From positions 1 to 64,000 of the forward strand of contig JANYHM010000007.1 of assembly GCA_025359065.1 (NCBI GenBank): DNA of 64,000 nucleotides, read 5' to 3'. The number at the start of each line of letters is the position of its first letter. Position 1 is the stretch's first letter. Source of the DNA: Synechococcales cyanobacterium GL140_1_metabinner_5_sub (GTDB lineage: Bacteria; Cyanobacteriota; Cyanobacteriia; Cyanobacteriales; Chamaesiphonaceae). Positions 36,928 to 46,361 of the stretch are shown in pieces. Both the position numbers and the translations under genes were made by a program. Under the pieces are notes generated by a model. It had not been told where the DNA came from and ran no database searches. It was given only the letters and a program-made list of their open reading frames with translations.

Positions 36928-37317
36928 ATGACTACTCAGTACCCCGAAAATCTCCGCTATACCGATACGCACGAATATGCTGGTCTAAATGGCCAAGTGG
37001 CAACTGTAGGTATTACGGCTTTTGCGATCGATCAGTTGGGCGATATTGTTTTCTTAGAACTCCCAGCGGTGGGCAGCACGGTTACTCAAGGAGAAGCCTT
37101 TGGCACGATCGAATCAGTAAAAGCCGTAGAAGATCTCAAAGCCCCAGTCAGCGGTAAAGTCCTCAAAACCAATCAGGCGATGGTAGATGCTCCAGAAGAA
37201 CTAGTTAATGAACCATATCAAGCTGGTTGGCTGGTTGAAATCGAAGTTAGTAATGCAAGTGAAGTAGATAGCATGATGACGGCGGCTGAATATCGCTCAA
37301 AGGTCGAAGGCCATTAA
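36928..37317 (+). CDS. gcvH: Glycine cleavage system H protein
   Basis: The lipoyl carrier of the glycine cleavage complex, important in photorespiration. The lipoyl Lys is in TIESVKAVEDLKAPVSG, and GITAFAIDQLGDIVFLELP is conserved. It has 129 residues, a normal length. It is the last gene of the RNB-asnS-gcvH run. Its stop abuts the stop of the convergent xylanase gene with no base between. Confidence 0.96.
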   Translation: MTTQYPENLRYTDTHEYAGLNGQVATVGITAFAIDQLGDIVFLELPAVGSTVTQGEAFGTIESVKAVEDLKAPVSGKVLKTNQAMVDAPEELVNEPYQAGWLVEIEVSNASEVDSMMTAAEYRSKVEGH

Positions 37318-38433
37318 CTACTTAATCGACTTTAATCCCTCACGATAATCGTAGTAAACCTTTTTGCGCTGATATTTATCATCAAATAGCAGTGGCCAAT
37401 CTTTGAGCTTCATCCAGTTCGTAATCCAGCTATCTCCATCGCCCACATTCCAATGAGTGATGCCGTAACGCTGCTTTTTTGGGACTAAACGCTGATATTC
37501 CTGAGCTATAAACTTGTATTTTGCACCCTGCTGCTTTTGTAGTTCAGGACTATAAACCAAATCTGGATTCTTTTTCCAATTAGAAACCAACACGTCCAAC
37601 TCCGAGATATGCACCAGTAAACCAGTTTTCTCTGCGCTACTAATTGCTCTGGTAATTCTTTCTTCTGTGGCATTTAAATCTAAATGAAACTGTAAACCTA
37701 AGCCATCGATCGGAATCTTGCGCCGTTTAAAATCTGCCACCATTTTAGTGATCGCCGCCACCCTAAGGGGCTGGGTATCTTGGCCATATTCGTTGTAAAA
37801 CAACAGCGCCTTGGGGTCTGCGGCATGGGCATATTGAAAAGCCCGAGCAATATAGTCTGATCCTAAGTTTCTTGCCCAAATACTACCATTGTCGTTTTCG
37901 ATCGAAGGATTGGCATGATGATTGGCCATCCGCAACGTGCCATCATCGTTCAATGCCTCATTCACCACATCCCAAGATTTTACTTTGCCCTTGTAATGAC
38001 CCACCACTGTTTCAATGTGAGTTTTCATTACTTTTTCCCAGGCTGCTCTGTCGCCTTTAAATTCTTTTAACCACTTGGGCAAAGCATCGGGTTGGTGCCA
38101 AAGCAAAGTATGACCATGCACCCGTTTACCGTTAGCTACCGCCCAGTTTACTAAATAATCGGCTTTAGTAAAGCTATAGCGATTTGGCTCGGGATGGATC
38201 GAAACCCATTTTTGCTCGGTTTCGGGAGTTACACTATTGTACTCGGTTTTGATGACCTGCCGGTAGCCGGGACGTTGTTCTAGTAATGAAGGATCACAGC
38301 CTACCCCAATCGGGAAAGAGGCCACCTGCCATAAAGCTTTATCTGGTGCCGCCAGCCAAGACATTTGATAACCACTGAGTAACCACAGAGCTAATGCCAC
38401 CACTGTCACAATCAACCAATGTTTAACCCGCAT
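37318..38433 (-). CDS. Endo-1,4-beta-xylanase, glycoside hydrolase family 10
   Basis: The 371-residue protein has an N-terminal signal or anchor segment (LIVTVVALALWLLSGYQMSW) and a GH10 barrel. The acid/base Glu is in WDVVNEALNDDG and the nucleophile Glu in LLVHISELDV. RVHGHTLLWHQPDALPKW and YNEYGQ are typical. The enzyme cuts xylan or related beta-1,4 glycans outside the cytoplasm. Such enzymes are not common in free-living cyanobacteria, but related family 10 proteins occur in several genomes. The gene is alone, in convergent orientation to gcvH. Confidence 0.92.
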   Translation of the reverse strand: MRVKHWLIVTVVALALWLLSGYQMSWLAAPDKALWQVASFPIGVGCDPSLLEQRPGYRQVIKTEYNSVTPETEQKWVSIHPEPNRYSFTKADYLVNWAVANGKRVHGHTLLWHQPDALPKWLKEFKGDRAAWEKVMKTHIETVVGHYKGKVKSWDVVNEALNDDGTLRMANHHANPSIENDNGSIWARNLGSDYIARAFQYAHAADPKALLFYNEYGQDTQPLRVAAITKMVADFKRRKIPIDGLGLQFHLDLNATEERITRAISSAEKTGLLVHISELDVLVSNWKKNPDLVYSPELQKQQGAKYKFIAQEYQRLVPKKQRYGITHWNVGDGDSWITNWMKLKDWPLLFDDKYQRKKVYYDYREGLKSIK

Positions 38434-38590
38434 TTGGCAATAGGAGCTTTGCTACTCCTAAGATTCATTTCATTTATGTTAGCAGCATCCAACTCAGAGG
38501 GAGTACTAAATGTCAATTATACCTTCAGTTAGCTGAGGAACTCTGCTTAGACGGAGGCAGTAACTACAGCACTTAAAAAAGCTCCCAGAT

Positions 38591-39154
38591 CTACAACAAT
38601 ATAGACGGTTTACCTGGTTGCCAATCGACAGGACAGACTTCCTGGGGATGACTTTGAGTGTATTGAACGGCTTGCAGAATCCGCAGAGTTTCATCCACAC
38701 TCCGCCCCACACTGGGGTTATTGACGCTGAGATGCTGAATAATTCCTGCTGGATCGATGATAAATAGTCCCCGTAAAGCAAAGCCTTGTTTAGGATCTAG
38801 CACCTGATAGGCTCTGCTGATTTCTTTAGTCAAGTCCGAGACTAATGGATAGGCCAGCTCACCCACTCCGCCCAGAGTTCGATCGGTTTGGATCCAGGCT
38901 AAATGACTGTATTGACTATCGATCGAGATGCCCAACACAATTGTATCAAGGGCTTGGAATTCGGCATGTCGATCGCTAAAGGCCATCACTTCGCTAGGGC
39001 AAACAAAAGTAAAATCCAACGGATAGAAAAACAGCACAATATATTGACCGCGATAGCTAGCCAGCTTTACGGTACGAAACTCTTGGCCACATACCGCCGT
39101 GGCTGTAAAGTCTGGAGCAGGTTGGCCAAGGCATAGATAGTTGGTTAAGTTCAT
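38591..39154 (-). CDS. Typical 2-Cys peroxiredoxin
   Basis: The 187-residue thiol peroxidase reduces hydrogen peroxide and alkyl peroxides. The peroxidatic Cys is in [15 protein letters not shown] and the resolving Cys in [11 protein letters not shown] near the end. The [18 protein letters not shown] segment is conserved. Start is ATG at 39154 ([16 protein letters not shown]). It has no close partner gene. Confidence 0.95.
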   Translation of the reverse strand: MNLTNYLCLGQPAPDFTATAVCGQEFRTVKLASYRGQYIVLFFYPLDFTFVCPSEVMAFSDRHAEFQALDTIVLGISIDSQYSHLAWIQTDRTLGGVGELAYPLVSDLTKEISRAYQVLDPKQGFALRGLFIIDPAGIIQHLSVNNPSVGRSVDETLRILQAVQYTQSHPQEVCPVDWQPGKPSILL

Positions 39155-39634
39155 GTTGTCAAAATAAAAGGCAGGATTATGAATATGTTCTCACAAACCA
39201 AGGTTACGACCAAGCAGGCACTGGTCATCAAGATAGAGTAGAGGCAAAGAATAATTGTGAACTGAATACTCATACAACTATTAGTGTCCGCAAAATAGTT
39301 CCCTGCAATCTTGTCGTGACTCAAATCACCACGTCGAAAGGCCAAGATCACAATTCATCAGAGAATCTTTCGGCTACTAGGTTTTGGCCATTTCAAGAGG
39401 TTTTAAATCTACGCAGAAAGTCGTGTTATTTTCAGCTCTTATTGACAATCTAGGTTTCATCAGGTACGGTAAAACCGTGTAAAATCTTGAATCATGGCTC
39501 TTAGCTTATATTTTAAATTTGCCAATGTCATTTGATATACAATTTATTTTTACCGGCTATTTATAGTTTTTTTGACTTTCACACCACAAAAGCTATAACA
39601 TCCATACCTTAAAAAACTATTATAAAAATAAACT
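39155..39634. other. Intergenic region before the DUF4347 gene, no gene seen
   Basis: This AT-rich gap of 480 bases separates the divergent peroxiredoxin and DUF4347 genes. A short minus-strand frame at 39151-39351 has no support. Promoters for both neighbours should lie here, but I cannot assign boxes reliably. Confidence 0.45.
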
Positions 39635-42600
39635 ATGATTTTGGCAGATAACTCGGCAAATTCTCCTTTACTTGAGCAACCATTAAGTTCAAGCCTAACT
39701 CAGCCATCAGATATTCTCACTAGTTCTGCTGTTCGATCGATCGCCTTTGTCGATTCTCAGGTTGCTGATGCTGCCACAGTCATAGCAAACACCAAATCAG
39801 ATCTTACAGTTCTGCTTGACCCCACCAAAGATGGTGTTGCTCAGATCACTGACGTTCTTAGTCATTATCAAAACCTAACAGCAGTTGAAATAATCTCTCA
39901 TGGTAGTACTGCCGGAATTCAATTAGGCAAAAACTCTCTCAATGCCAACTCCCTGTCTCAACAGGCCGCTGAATTGCAAAAATGGAATAAATCTTTAGCT
40001 GCAGGAGCAGATATTTTACTTTACGGTTGCTATGTAGCCGCTGGAGAAGCAGGTCAAACCTTTATCCAAGACCTCAGTAGCCTCACCGGAGCCGATGTAG
40101 CAGCTTCTAGTAACCTGACCGGCAATGCAGCTCAGGGGGGAGACTGGCGGTTAGAGTATGCCACCGGCAAAATAGAAACTGCTACACCTTTTAGCAACTC
40201 TTTCCTAGACACTTATCAAGGGACATTCCAAAGCATTTTCACTACCCAGACCCCAGATAACCCCAATCAAAGTGATGGAGTGGGGGCTGCTGGCGATTAT
40301 GAGCTGGGCGTGGAGTTTGTTAGCACCAAGGCTGGCAAAATTGACGCGATCCGCTATTACAAAGCCCCCAGTGAAACTGGTATTCATACCGGTCGTATTT
40401 GGTCAAGTACTGGGGCTTTATTAGGCAGCGTAGCTTTTACCAACGAGACAGCATCTGGCTGGCAGCAACAGACCTTGATAACTCCTATCAATATTACTGA
40501 CAACACGACCTATGTGGTTTCGGTAAATGCTAATAGCTATTTTGCAGTTTCAGGTAATGCCCCCACTGTTACTAATAGTGATTTGAGTGCCGTCGCCGAT
40601 GGTAGTAATGGAGTATATAACCCTACACCAGCACTTTTCCCTACATCATCAAATAATAGCAACTACTTCCGAGATATCGTATTTACTCCCAACACGGTTA
40701 CTTCTCCTGCCAACCAATTAGGCACCATTGCGACTACTGGAACCGCCGCCCAAAATCAAATTCTGACCGCCAATGTAGCCGATGCTGATGGACTTACCGG
40801 AATCACTATCAACTACAAATGGCAGCAGAGCACTGATGGTACCACTTGGAACAATATTGCCGGAGCTACTGATAAAACCCTGAAATTGAGCCAAGATCAG
40901 GTTAACCAGCGGGTACGTGCTACTGCTACTTACACAGATGCCTTAGGTACGATCGAAAATCCTTTAAGTAGCAGGACTGCCGTAGTAACAAATGTCAACG
41001 ATATCGGTAAGGTGATCCTCAAAGGCAGTGCCACCCTTGGTAGCACCCTCAATGAAACTGTTTTAGATGCCGATGGCTTAAATGGCGCAACTATTAACTA
41101 TCGCTGGCAGCAAAGTACAAATGGTACCACTTGGTCAAATATTGGCGGAGCAACAAGCAAATCTTTGACCCTCACCGATAGTTTGCTCGGTAAGCAAGTG
41201 CGAGTACGCACCACCTATACCGATGCTTTCGGTGCAAGAGAAAACATTTTTAGCTCTGGCACCACCATCACAGCTCAGAATGCGATCGTCCTAGAAAATC
41301 AAAAAACTGGCACGACCGACTGGCAAATTAATGGCACTCTCGCAACCAGCAATGAGATTGCTGGCTATGGTGATGCCTCTAGTATCAACAAGGGTCAAGC
41401 CCTAAACCTGAAAGTTTCCTTGGCACAAGCGGGCAAATACAACCTGGATGTCTACCGGTTAGGTTACTACGGTGGTACCGGTGGCAGATTGATTTCTAGT
41501 GTTGCTGGTCTCAATGGGGTGACTCAGGCTGCACCAACGATCGATTCCACCACTCGCTTAGTAGAAGCTAAATGGAATACATCCTATACCTTACAAACAG
41601 CCGCAGACTGGACTACTGGCTTATACCTAGCTAAGTTGACCGATAGTGCTACTGGTAAACAGAGCTACGTAGAATTTGTGGTGAGAGATGATAATCGCCC
41701 TGCCGAAATTGGTTTCCAAGAAGCCAACAACACAGTAGCGGCTTATAATAACTATGGTGGCTATAGTTCCTATGCTTTCAACAGCATCAATAACCAGCCA
41801 GCCTACAAAGTCTCCTTCGATCGGCCTTTGTCTTCTACCACCCAAGGATTCTTGGCCTGGGAATACCAGACAGCAAGCTGGGCAGAAGCTCAGGGGTATG
41901 ACATCTCCTACTATGCCAATACCGATGTTCAAACCAATCCATTCCAGTTGTACTCACAAAATGCTTTTCTTTCTGTAGGACACGACGAGTACTGGTCACT
42001 AGACATGCGCAATAATGTTGAAAAAGCTCGTGATAATGGCACCAATTTAGCCTTCTTCTCGGCTAACTCAGCCTACTGGCGAGTGCGCTACGAGCCATCC
42101 ACTACCGGTCAAGCTAATCGGGTGTTGGCAATCTATAAAGATAATTGGAATCTTGATCCGATCGCCCAACTGGATAACTCCCAAGCAACCACTCGATTCC
42201 GCAGTGTTCAGGTTAACCGACCAGAGAATGCTCTGTTAGGAGTGATGTATGTAGGTCAAACTAGCAATGTCACCGGTGGTTTTGATTTTGTAGTGAGCAA
42301 TGCTGCGGATCCTTACTATGCAGGCACTGGACTCAAGAACGGTGATAAAATCCCCGGCTTAGTTGGGTATGAGTGGGATGGCGTGGTTAATAATGGTTTG
42401 ACTCCCAATGGATTGGTGGTACTGTCATCATCGCCCGCCAACCCCGATGCTGGCGTTGGCCCTGGTCTACCTGCCGGGACTCCTACTAACGTCTCTAATG
42501 CGGTGCGTTACACCGCAGCCAGTGGAGCAAAGGTCTTCGCCAGCGGTTCTATTCAATGGGTCTGGGGTTTAAATGGTTCACTGACTCCTAATCCTCGTCA

Positions 42601-42679
42601 AAGCCCCGTAACTCAAAAAATTGCTACCAATATATTTGCTGATTTGGGTGCTAAAGCTCGCACTCCTACAACTCTCTAG
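39635..42679 (+). CDS. Large DUF4347 / DUF4082 / N,N-dimethylformamidase-beta-like protein
   Basis: The 1014-residue protein appears modular. A DUF4347 domain covers about 36-200 (VEIISHGSTAGIQLGKNS, ILLYGCYVAAGEAGQTF). A DUF4082-like domain covers about 205-355 (ELGVEFVSTKAGKIDAIRYY). Two similar beta repeats follow at about 360-545, each with a WQQS-TTW core. The C-terminal 460 residues resemble the beta subunit C-terminal domain of N,N-dimethylformamidase (YNLDVYRLGYYGGTGGR, FLSVGHDEYWSLDMRNNVEK). No standard signal peptide is seen. Cyanobacterial DUF4347 proteins are large and probably exported. It lies tail to tail with the glycan/NRPS cluster. Confidence 0.8.
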   Translation: MILADNSANSPLLEQPLSSSLTQPSDILTSSAVRSIAFVDSQVADAATVIANTKSDLTVLLDPTKDGVAQITDVLSHYQNLTAVEIISHGSTAGIQLGKNSLNANSLSQQAAELQKWNKSLAAGADILLYGCYVAAGEAGQTFIQDLSSLTGADVAASSNLTGNAAQGGDWRLEYATGKIETATPFSNSFLDTYQGTFQSIFTTQTPDNPNQSDGVGAAGDYELGVEFVSTKAGKIDAIRYYKAPSETGIHTGRIWSSTGALLGSVAFTNETASGWQQQTLITPINITDNTTYVVSVNANSYFAVSGNAPTVTNSDLSAVADGSNGVYNPTPALFPTSSNNSNYFRDIVFTPNTVTSPANQLGTIATTGTAAQNQILTANVADADGLTGITINYKWQQSTDGTTWNNIAGATDKTLKLSQDQVNQRVRATATYTDALGTIENPLSSRTAVVTNVNDIGKVILKGSATLGSTLNETVLDADGLNGATINYRWQQSTNGTTWSNIGGATSKSLTLTDSLLGKQVRVRTTYTDAFGARENIFSSGTTITAQNAIVLENQKTGTTDWQINGTLATSNEIAGYGDASSINKGQALNLKVSLAQAGKYNLDVYRLGYYGGTGGRLISSVAGLNGVTQAAPTIDSTTRLVEAKWNTSYTLQTAADWTTGLYLAKLTDSATGKQSYVEFVVRDDNRPAEIGFQEANNTVAAYNNYGGYSSYAFNSINNQPAYKVSFDRPLSSTTQGFLAWEYQTASWAEAQGYDISYYANTDVQTNPFQLYSQNAFLSVGHDEYWSLDMRNNVEKARDNGTNLAFFSANSAYWRVRYEPSTTGQANRVLAIYKDNWNLDPIAQLDNSQATTRFRSVQVNRPENALLGVMYVGQTSNVTGGFDFVVSNAADPYYAGTGLKNGDKIPGLVGYEWDGVVNNGLTPNGLVVLSSSPANPDAGVGPGLPAGTPTNVSNAVRYTAASGAKVFASGSIQWVWGLNGSLTPNPRQSPVTQKIATNIFADLGAKARTPTTL

Positions 42680-42711
42680 GCTGAATACCCATCTCAAAAT
42701 TGGGATATTGT

Positions 42712-43818
42712 TTAAATACTTTTTGCCGCGATCGCTTGGTGATAAACCTCTACAGTGTGAGCGGCAATCTTTTTCCAATTCAAATCTTGTTGACAACGCT
42801 GCAAAGCAGCAAGCTGAAGATTTTGTTGTAATGAGGAATCACTTAATAACCGGATCACGGCATTAGCTAAAGCTTGACTATCAGCGGGTGGCACGAGCAA
42901 ACCATCTTTTTCTGGCTGCACAATTTCTTGTAGCCCTCCGATCGCCGAAGCCACCACCAGTTTCCCCAAACCGTATGCTAAAGAAACTACACCACTTTGG
43001 GAGGCTTCAATATATGGTAAAACCACAACTTTGCTACGGTTGAAGATGCTAGCAACCATTTCTGGTGGAATAAACTCATTTAATATTTCGACGTTTGCAT
43101 GTTCAGAGCCTGGAGGGAAATATTTTTTCAGGTCTTCTCCTTTCCCAGCAATAATCAACTGAATTTCTGGGAACTTATTGGCAATCAATGGCATTGCTGC
43201 CAATAAATATTTCAAACCTTTATAAGGCCAAACTCTGCCAAAAAACAGCAGGGTAAAAGGCTCTTCTTTAGTATCATGAATTCGAGAACGACGTTGATAC
43301 AAACTGCCTAGTTCACCATGAGGTAAAACATTAATTCGTTGCTCTGATACCCCAAATTTTTGATACAGAATTTGTTTTAATAACTCAGCATGAACAACAA
43401 TTTGCTGGGATTTGTAGAAGGCAATGCGCTTGGTATAATCTGCACCAAAAATATTTTGTCGATCGCCTGGGTGCCGAAATATATCATGAATTGTTGTCAC
43501 CAAAGGGGGCATATCACTCAGCAACAATGTCAAATCATACCAAGGATCATTGGTTTCCTGAACATGTAGAACGTCAGGCTCTATGCTTTTAATTATTTTT
43601 TTCATCTCCAGCATCGCATAAAAATTTCCCAAGCTGCGTATTCTGGGTTTTTCAAAGCTAATGACCCGCACATTATCATTTAAAGAATCTTGACAGAATG
43701 CAGCTACTTTCTTTGACTGAATTAAGGTCAGGTCAACAATATCTGCTAAAGCATTGGCCAGCTCAATTGTGTAATCTTCAAAACAGAAATGCATTAAAGC
43801 AACTTTGAGTTTCTTCAT
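42712..43818 (-). CDS. Glycosyltransferase family 4 protein
   Basis: The 368-residue GT-B enzyme has the N-terminal acceptor domain and a donor-binding C-terminal domain, with LLFFGRVWPYKGLKYLLAAM, LIIAGKGED and the EASQSGVVSLAYGLGKLVV E-x7-E region. It is expected to transfer a sugar from a nucleotide donor to a lipid-linked glycan. The ATG overlaps the stop of the upstream family 2 gene by four bases (ATGA), so the two are coupled. It is the last gene of the glycan/NRPS cluster. Confidence 0.9.
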   Translation of the reverse strand: MKKLKVALMHFCFEDYTIELANALADIVDLTLIQSKKVAAFCQDSLNDNVRVISFEKPRIRSLGNFYAMLEMKKIIKSIEPDVLHVQETNDPWYDLTLLLSDMPPLVTTIHDIFRHPGDRQNIFGADYTKRIAFYKSQQIVVHAELLKQILYQKFGVSEQRINVLPHGELGSLYQRRSRIHDTKEEPFTLLFFGRVWPYKGLKYLLAAMPLIANKFPEIQLIIAGKGEDLKKYFPPGSEHANVEILNEFIPPEMVASIFNRSKVVVLPYIEASQSGVVSLAYGLGKLVVASAIGGLQEIVQPEKDGLLVPPADSQALANAVIRLLSDSSLQQNLQLAALQRCQQDLNWKKIAAHTVEVYHQAIAAKSI

Positions 43819-44780
43819 GTTGATTTATCTTTGTTTTCTGCGTTGTCTTTGCTTTTCAAAAGAAAACGCAATTTTTGCCGTAATTCTTGGGGTATCATCC
43901 ACATTAGCACATATAAGAAAATATCAAATACCCGAGGTTTCCCAAAACTAAAAGTTTCCCATAATATCGGCAAGAATGCTTGCCAATCTCTTTCGGTTGA
44001 TGCGGTCGGCCCCACTACTGCAATCATAAAACCGGCATAGGCTTGAGGACTAATTAGCTCACGTACCGATCGAATCCAATTTAAGGAGTATTTCCAGTCA
44101 TTGATATTGCTTAAACTTTTGCGCTTTTTGCCATACATCATATTGACGATCGCCATTGGTTCGGCGACAAATTCCAATCCGACATCCGATTCTTGACTCG
44201 CTCTCACCAACCAATCTAAGTCTTCATGCCTGGGCAGTTTTGAGCTAAAAGGGATTTTTTCCAGCAAGGCTTTTTTAGTCAAAATAGTAGGAGTAACAAT
44301 AAAAGCCTCACCAAGAAATAGCGATTCTCGAATGAATAAATATTCTGGTATCGAAGTATTCTGAGCCGGTAGTCGAGTCGGCCAGATGAAATCACCATTA
44401 GCGGTGTGAGCAATAAAACGACTCGAAACGATCGGAGAGCGATGAGTCGATCGATGTGCTACCTCTAATTGCCACTCCAGCTTGAGCGGCAGCCATTCAT
44501 CATCATCATCCAAAAAAGCAATCCAGGTGCCAGTAGCTGCTTTGATTCCAGCATTTCTGGCTCCTGCTGCACCAACGTTGGTAGGCAACTCCATTACAAT
44601 CAGTCTTTTGTCATCAATCAGTTTCAGGGCATCAGCAGTAGCTGGATCTGGCCCATCGATCACCACAATCACTTCAATTGATTCCATGGTCTGTGCCAAA
44701 GCACTGCGTACTGCCTGACTCACTAGTTGAGGCCGGTTGAGTGATGGAATAATCACACTAACAAGTTCTAAGCTGTTCAT
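43815..44780 (-). CDS. Glycosyltransferase family 2 protein
   Basis: The 321-residue GT-A enzyme shows VSVIIPSLNRPQLVSQAVRS, a NVGAAGARNAGIKAATG core and the DxD-like motif IAFLDDDDEWLPLKLE. An RHEDLDWLVRASQ motif follows. It probably adds a sugar to the glycan made by the cluster. It overlaps the family 4 gene by four bases. The upstream flippase ends 60 bases before. Confidence 0.9.
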   Translation of the reverse strand: MNSLELVSVIIPSLNRPQLVSQAVRSALAQTMESIEVIVVIDGPDPATADALKLIDDKRLIVMELPTNVGAAGARNAGIKAATGTWIAFLDDDDEWLPLKLEWQLEVAHRSTHRSPIVSSRFIAHTANGDFIWPTRLPAQNTSIPEYLFIRESLFLGEAFIVTPTILTKKALLEKIPFSSKLPRHEDLDWLVRASQESDVGLEFVAEPMAIVNMMYGKKRKSLSNINDWKYSLNWIRSVRELISPQAYAGFMIAVVGPTASTERDWQAFLPILWETFSFGKPRVFDIFLYVLMWMIPQELRQKLRFLLKSKDNAENKDKST

Positions 44781-44839
44781 AAAAGCAATCCTGTCCAGGA
44801 ACTAAATTCTATCAGTTTGCCAAACCGAAACAAGTTAAA

Positions 44840-46276
44840 TTATCTAATTCTTGATATTTTTTTACGCACATATTCTAACCCTCCTAACTTTTGCAAAGTA
44901 ATTAATGAGACTAGAATAGTATAAAAGGAAACTGCTAAAGCTATTTGTGGGAGTAGGTCTAGATGCATTCTTTGCAGCAGAAAAAAGACTATTAGCATCA
45001 AACTACTAACCAGCAATGGCAGTCGAAATATGTTTAATAAACGAAGAGGAAATATTCTGCTGTGTACGGTATATGCCAGTACCGAGAAACTACTCAAACT
45101 CATAATTAACCCCATAAACGCCGCTCCCAGCAGCTTGTAACCAGAAATCAAAAATATCCCAGCCAGACTGCCAATCACAGTAGTAATTGCTACTTCTAAA
45201 AGATTAAACTTTTCTAGTCCATTAGATATCAAGACATAGCTGCAAACCTGAGAAAAAGTCAAGGTGACAATGGCCACTGATGCAATATCAAGAATAATTC
45301 CAGCTTCCGCAAAGCTGGGCTTTTGGTAAACAAATAACAGTAGCTCGCTACCATGAAAAAGAATACCGATTAAAAAGGGTAATCCCATACATAGCAAAAT
45401 ATTAATAATATGTTCAGCTTCCTTCTGCTGCTGCTCTCTGCCCAAGGCAACCGCCTTAGCCATGCGGGGGAAAGATGCTAAAGTCAGACTATTAGAAACA
45501 ATAAAAAATGGCTGAATTAGCTGCATCACCGAGCCATAAACCCCTACTAAAATCTCATTACCCAAAAGAGACAGTATCAGTACGTCTACCTTAGCCGCAA
45601 CTATCCCCATTCCTTCGATCGCCATCAATGTTTTTACAGCCTTGATGGTATTCCAGATAAACTCTCGATCGATCCGCCATTTTGGTTTCACTATTTGAAT
45701 AATTAACACCCATTCAATCAACAAAATAATTGCTTCAGAAATGGCAATGACTATAGCTAAATGCTGCACCTGATAATTTCCTTGGAGCATCCATAGCATT
45801 ATTAATAGCCGGGAAATATAGATGGGGACAGTGGAGAAAGCAATTAAATGCATCTTCTCTTGAGCCTGAAAAATAGATTCAGTAATATTAGAAAGAGAAA
45901 ATGGAATAACTGTCAATCCCAAAATGTAACAAATATAAGATGTCTCAGCATTGTATGGCAATATATATACGAGTATTGCTAAAGCAATATAGCCAATGAG
46001 ACTAAACAACAACTGTAACAAAGTTCCGCTGACTAAATATACTGATGTTGCTGTTGGGTTTCGCGCAATTTCTCTGGTGAACAGCGTCTTGAATCCTTGA
46101 GAGGAAAGATTAACAAAAATATTGTAGTAACTCGCTGCTAATAAATATTGACCTAAAGAGTATGCCCCCAAAGTCCGAGCGATTGCTGCACTAAGAACAA
46201 AAGTGGCGACCCCTTGAGTCAATTTATTGACCAGCATCGATAAAGAATTACTGAAAATCTTGTTTTTCTGTGACAT
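44840..46276 (-). CDS. Wzx-like oligosaccharide flippase
   Basis: The 478-residue protein has 12-14 hydrophobic helices and starts NKIFSNSLSMLVNKLTQGVA, like MOP-superfamily polysaccharide flippases. ARTLGAYSLGQYLLAASYYN and SSQGFKTLFTREIARNP are typical. The role is to turn a lipid-linked glycan across the plasma membrane. Its place directly after the NRPS/PKS gene suggests that the exported unit carries the NRPS product or is made together with it. The start is ATG at 46276. Confidence 0.88.
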   Translation of the reverse strand: MSQKNKIFSNSLSMLVNKLTQGVATFVLSAAIARTLGAYSLGQYLLAASYYNIFVNLSSQGFKTLFTREIARNPTATSVYLVSGTLLQLLFSLIGYIALAILVYILPYNAETSYICYILGLTVIPFSLSNITESIFQAQEKMHLIAFSTVPIYISRLLIMLWMLQGNYQVQHLAIVIAISEAIILLIEWVLIIQIVKPKWRIDREFIWNTIKAVKTLMAIEGMGIVAAKVDVLILSLLGNEILVGVYGSVMQLIQPFFIVSNSLTLASFPRMAKAVALGREQQQKEAEHIINILLCMGLPFLIGILFHGSELLLFVYQKPSFAEAGIILDIASVAIVTLTFSQVCSYVLISNGLEKFNLLEVAITTVIGSLAGIFLISGYKLLGAAFMGLIMSLSSFSVLAYTVHSRIFPLRLLNIFRLPLLVSSLMLIVFFLLQRMHLDLLPQIALAVSFYTILVSLITLQKLGGLEYVRKKISRIR

Positions 46277-46361
46277 TGATTGCTGGTTTTATAAAACCTA
46301 ATAAGATAGCTAGATAATCGAGTTTAGGCATCGATCGATATTAGCACACACAAATTTAAAA

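Noticed and set aside
39151-39351. Minus-strand hydrophobic frame of 66 codons
   Set aside because: There is no ribosome site or family likeness, and it lies in an AT-rich promoter gap.
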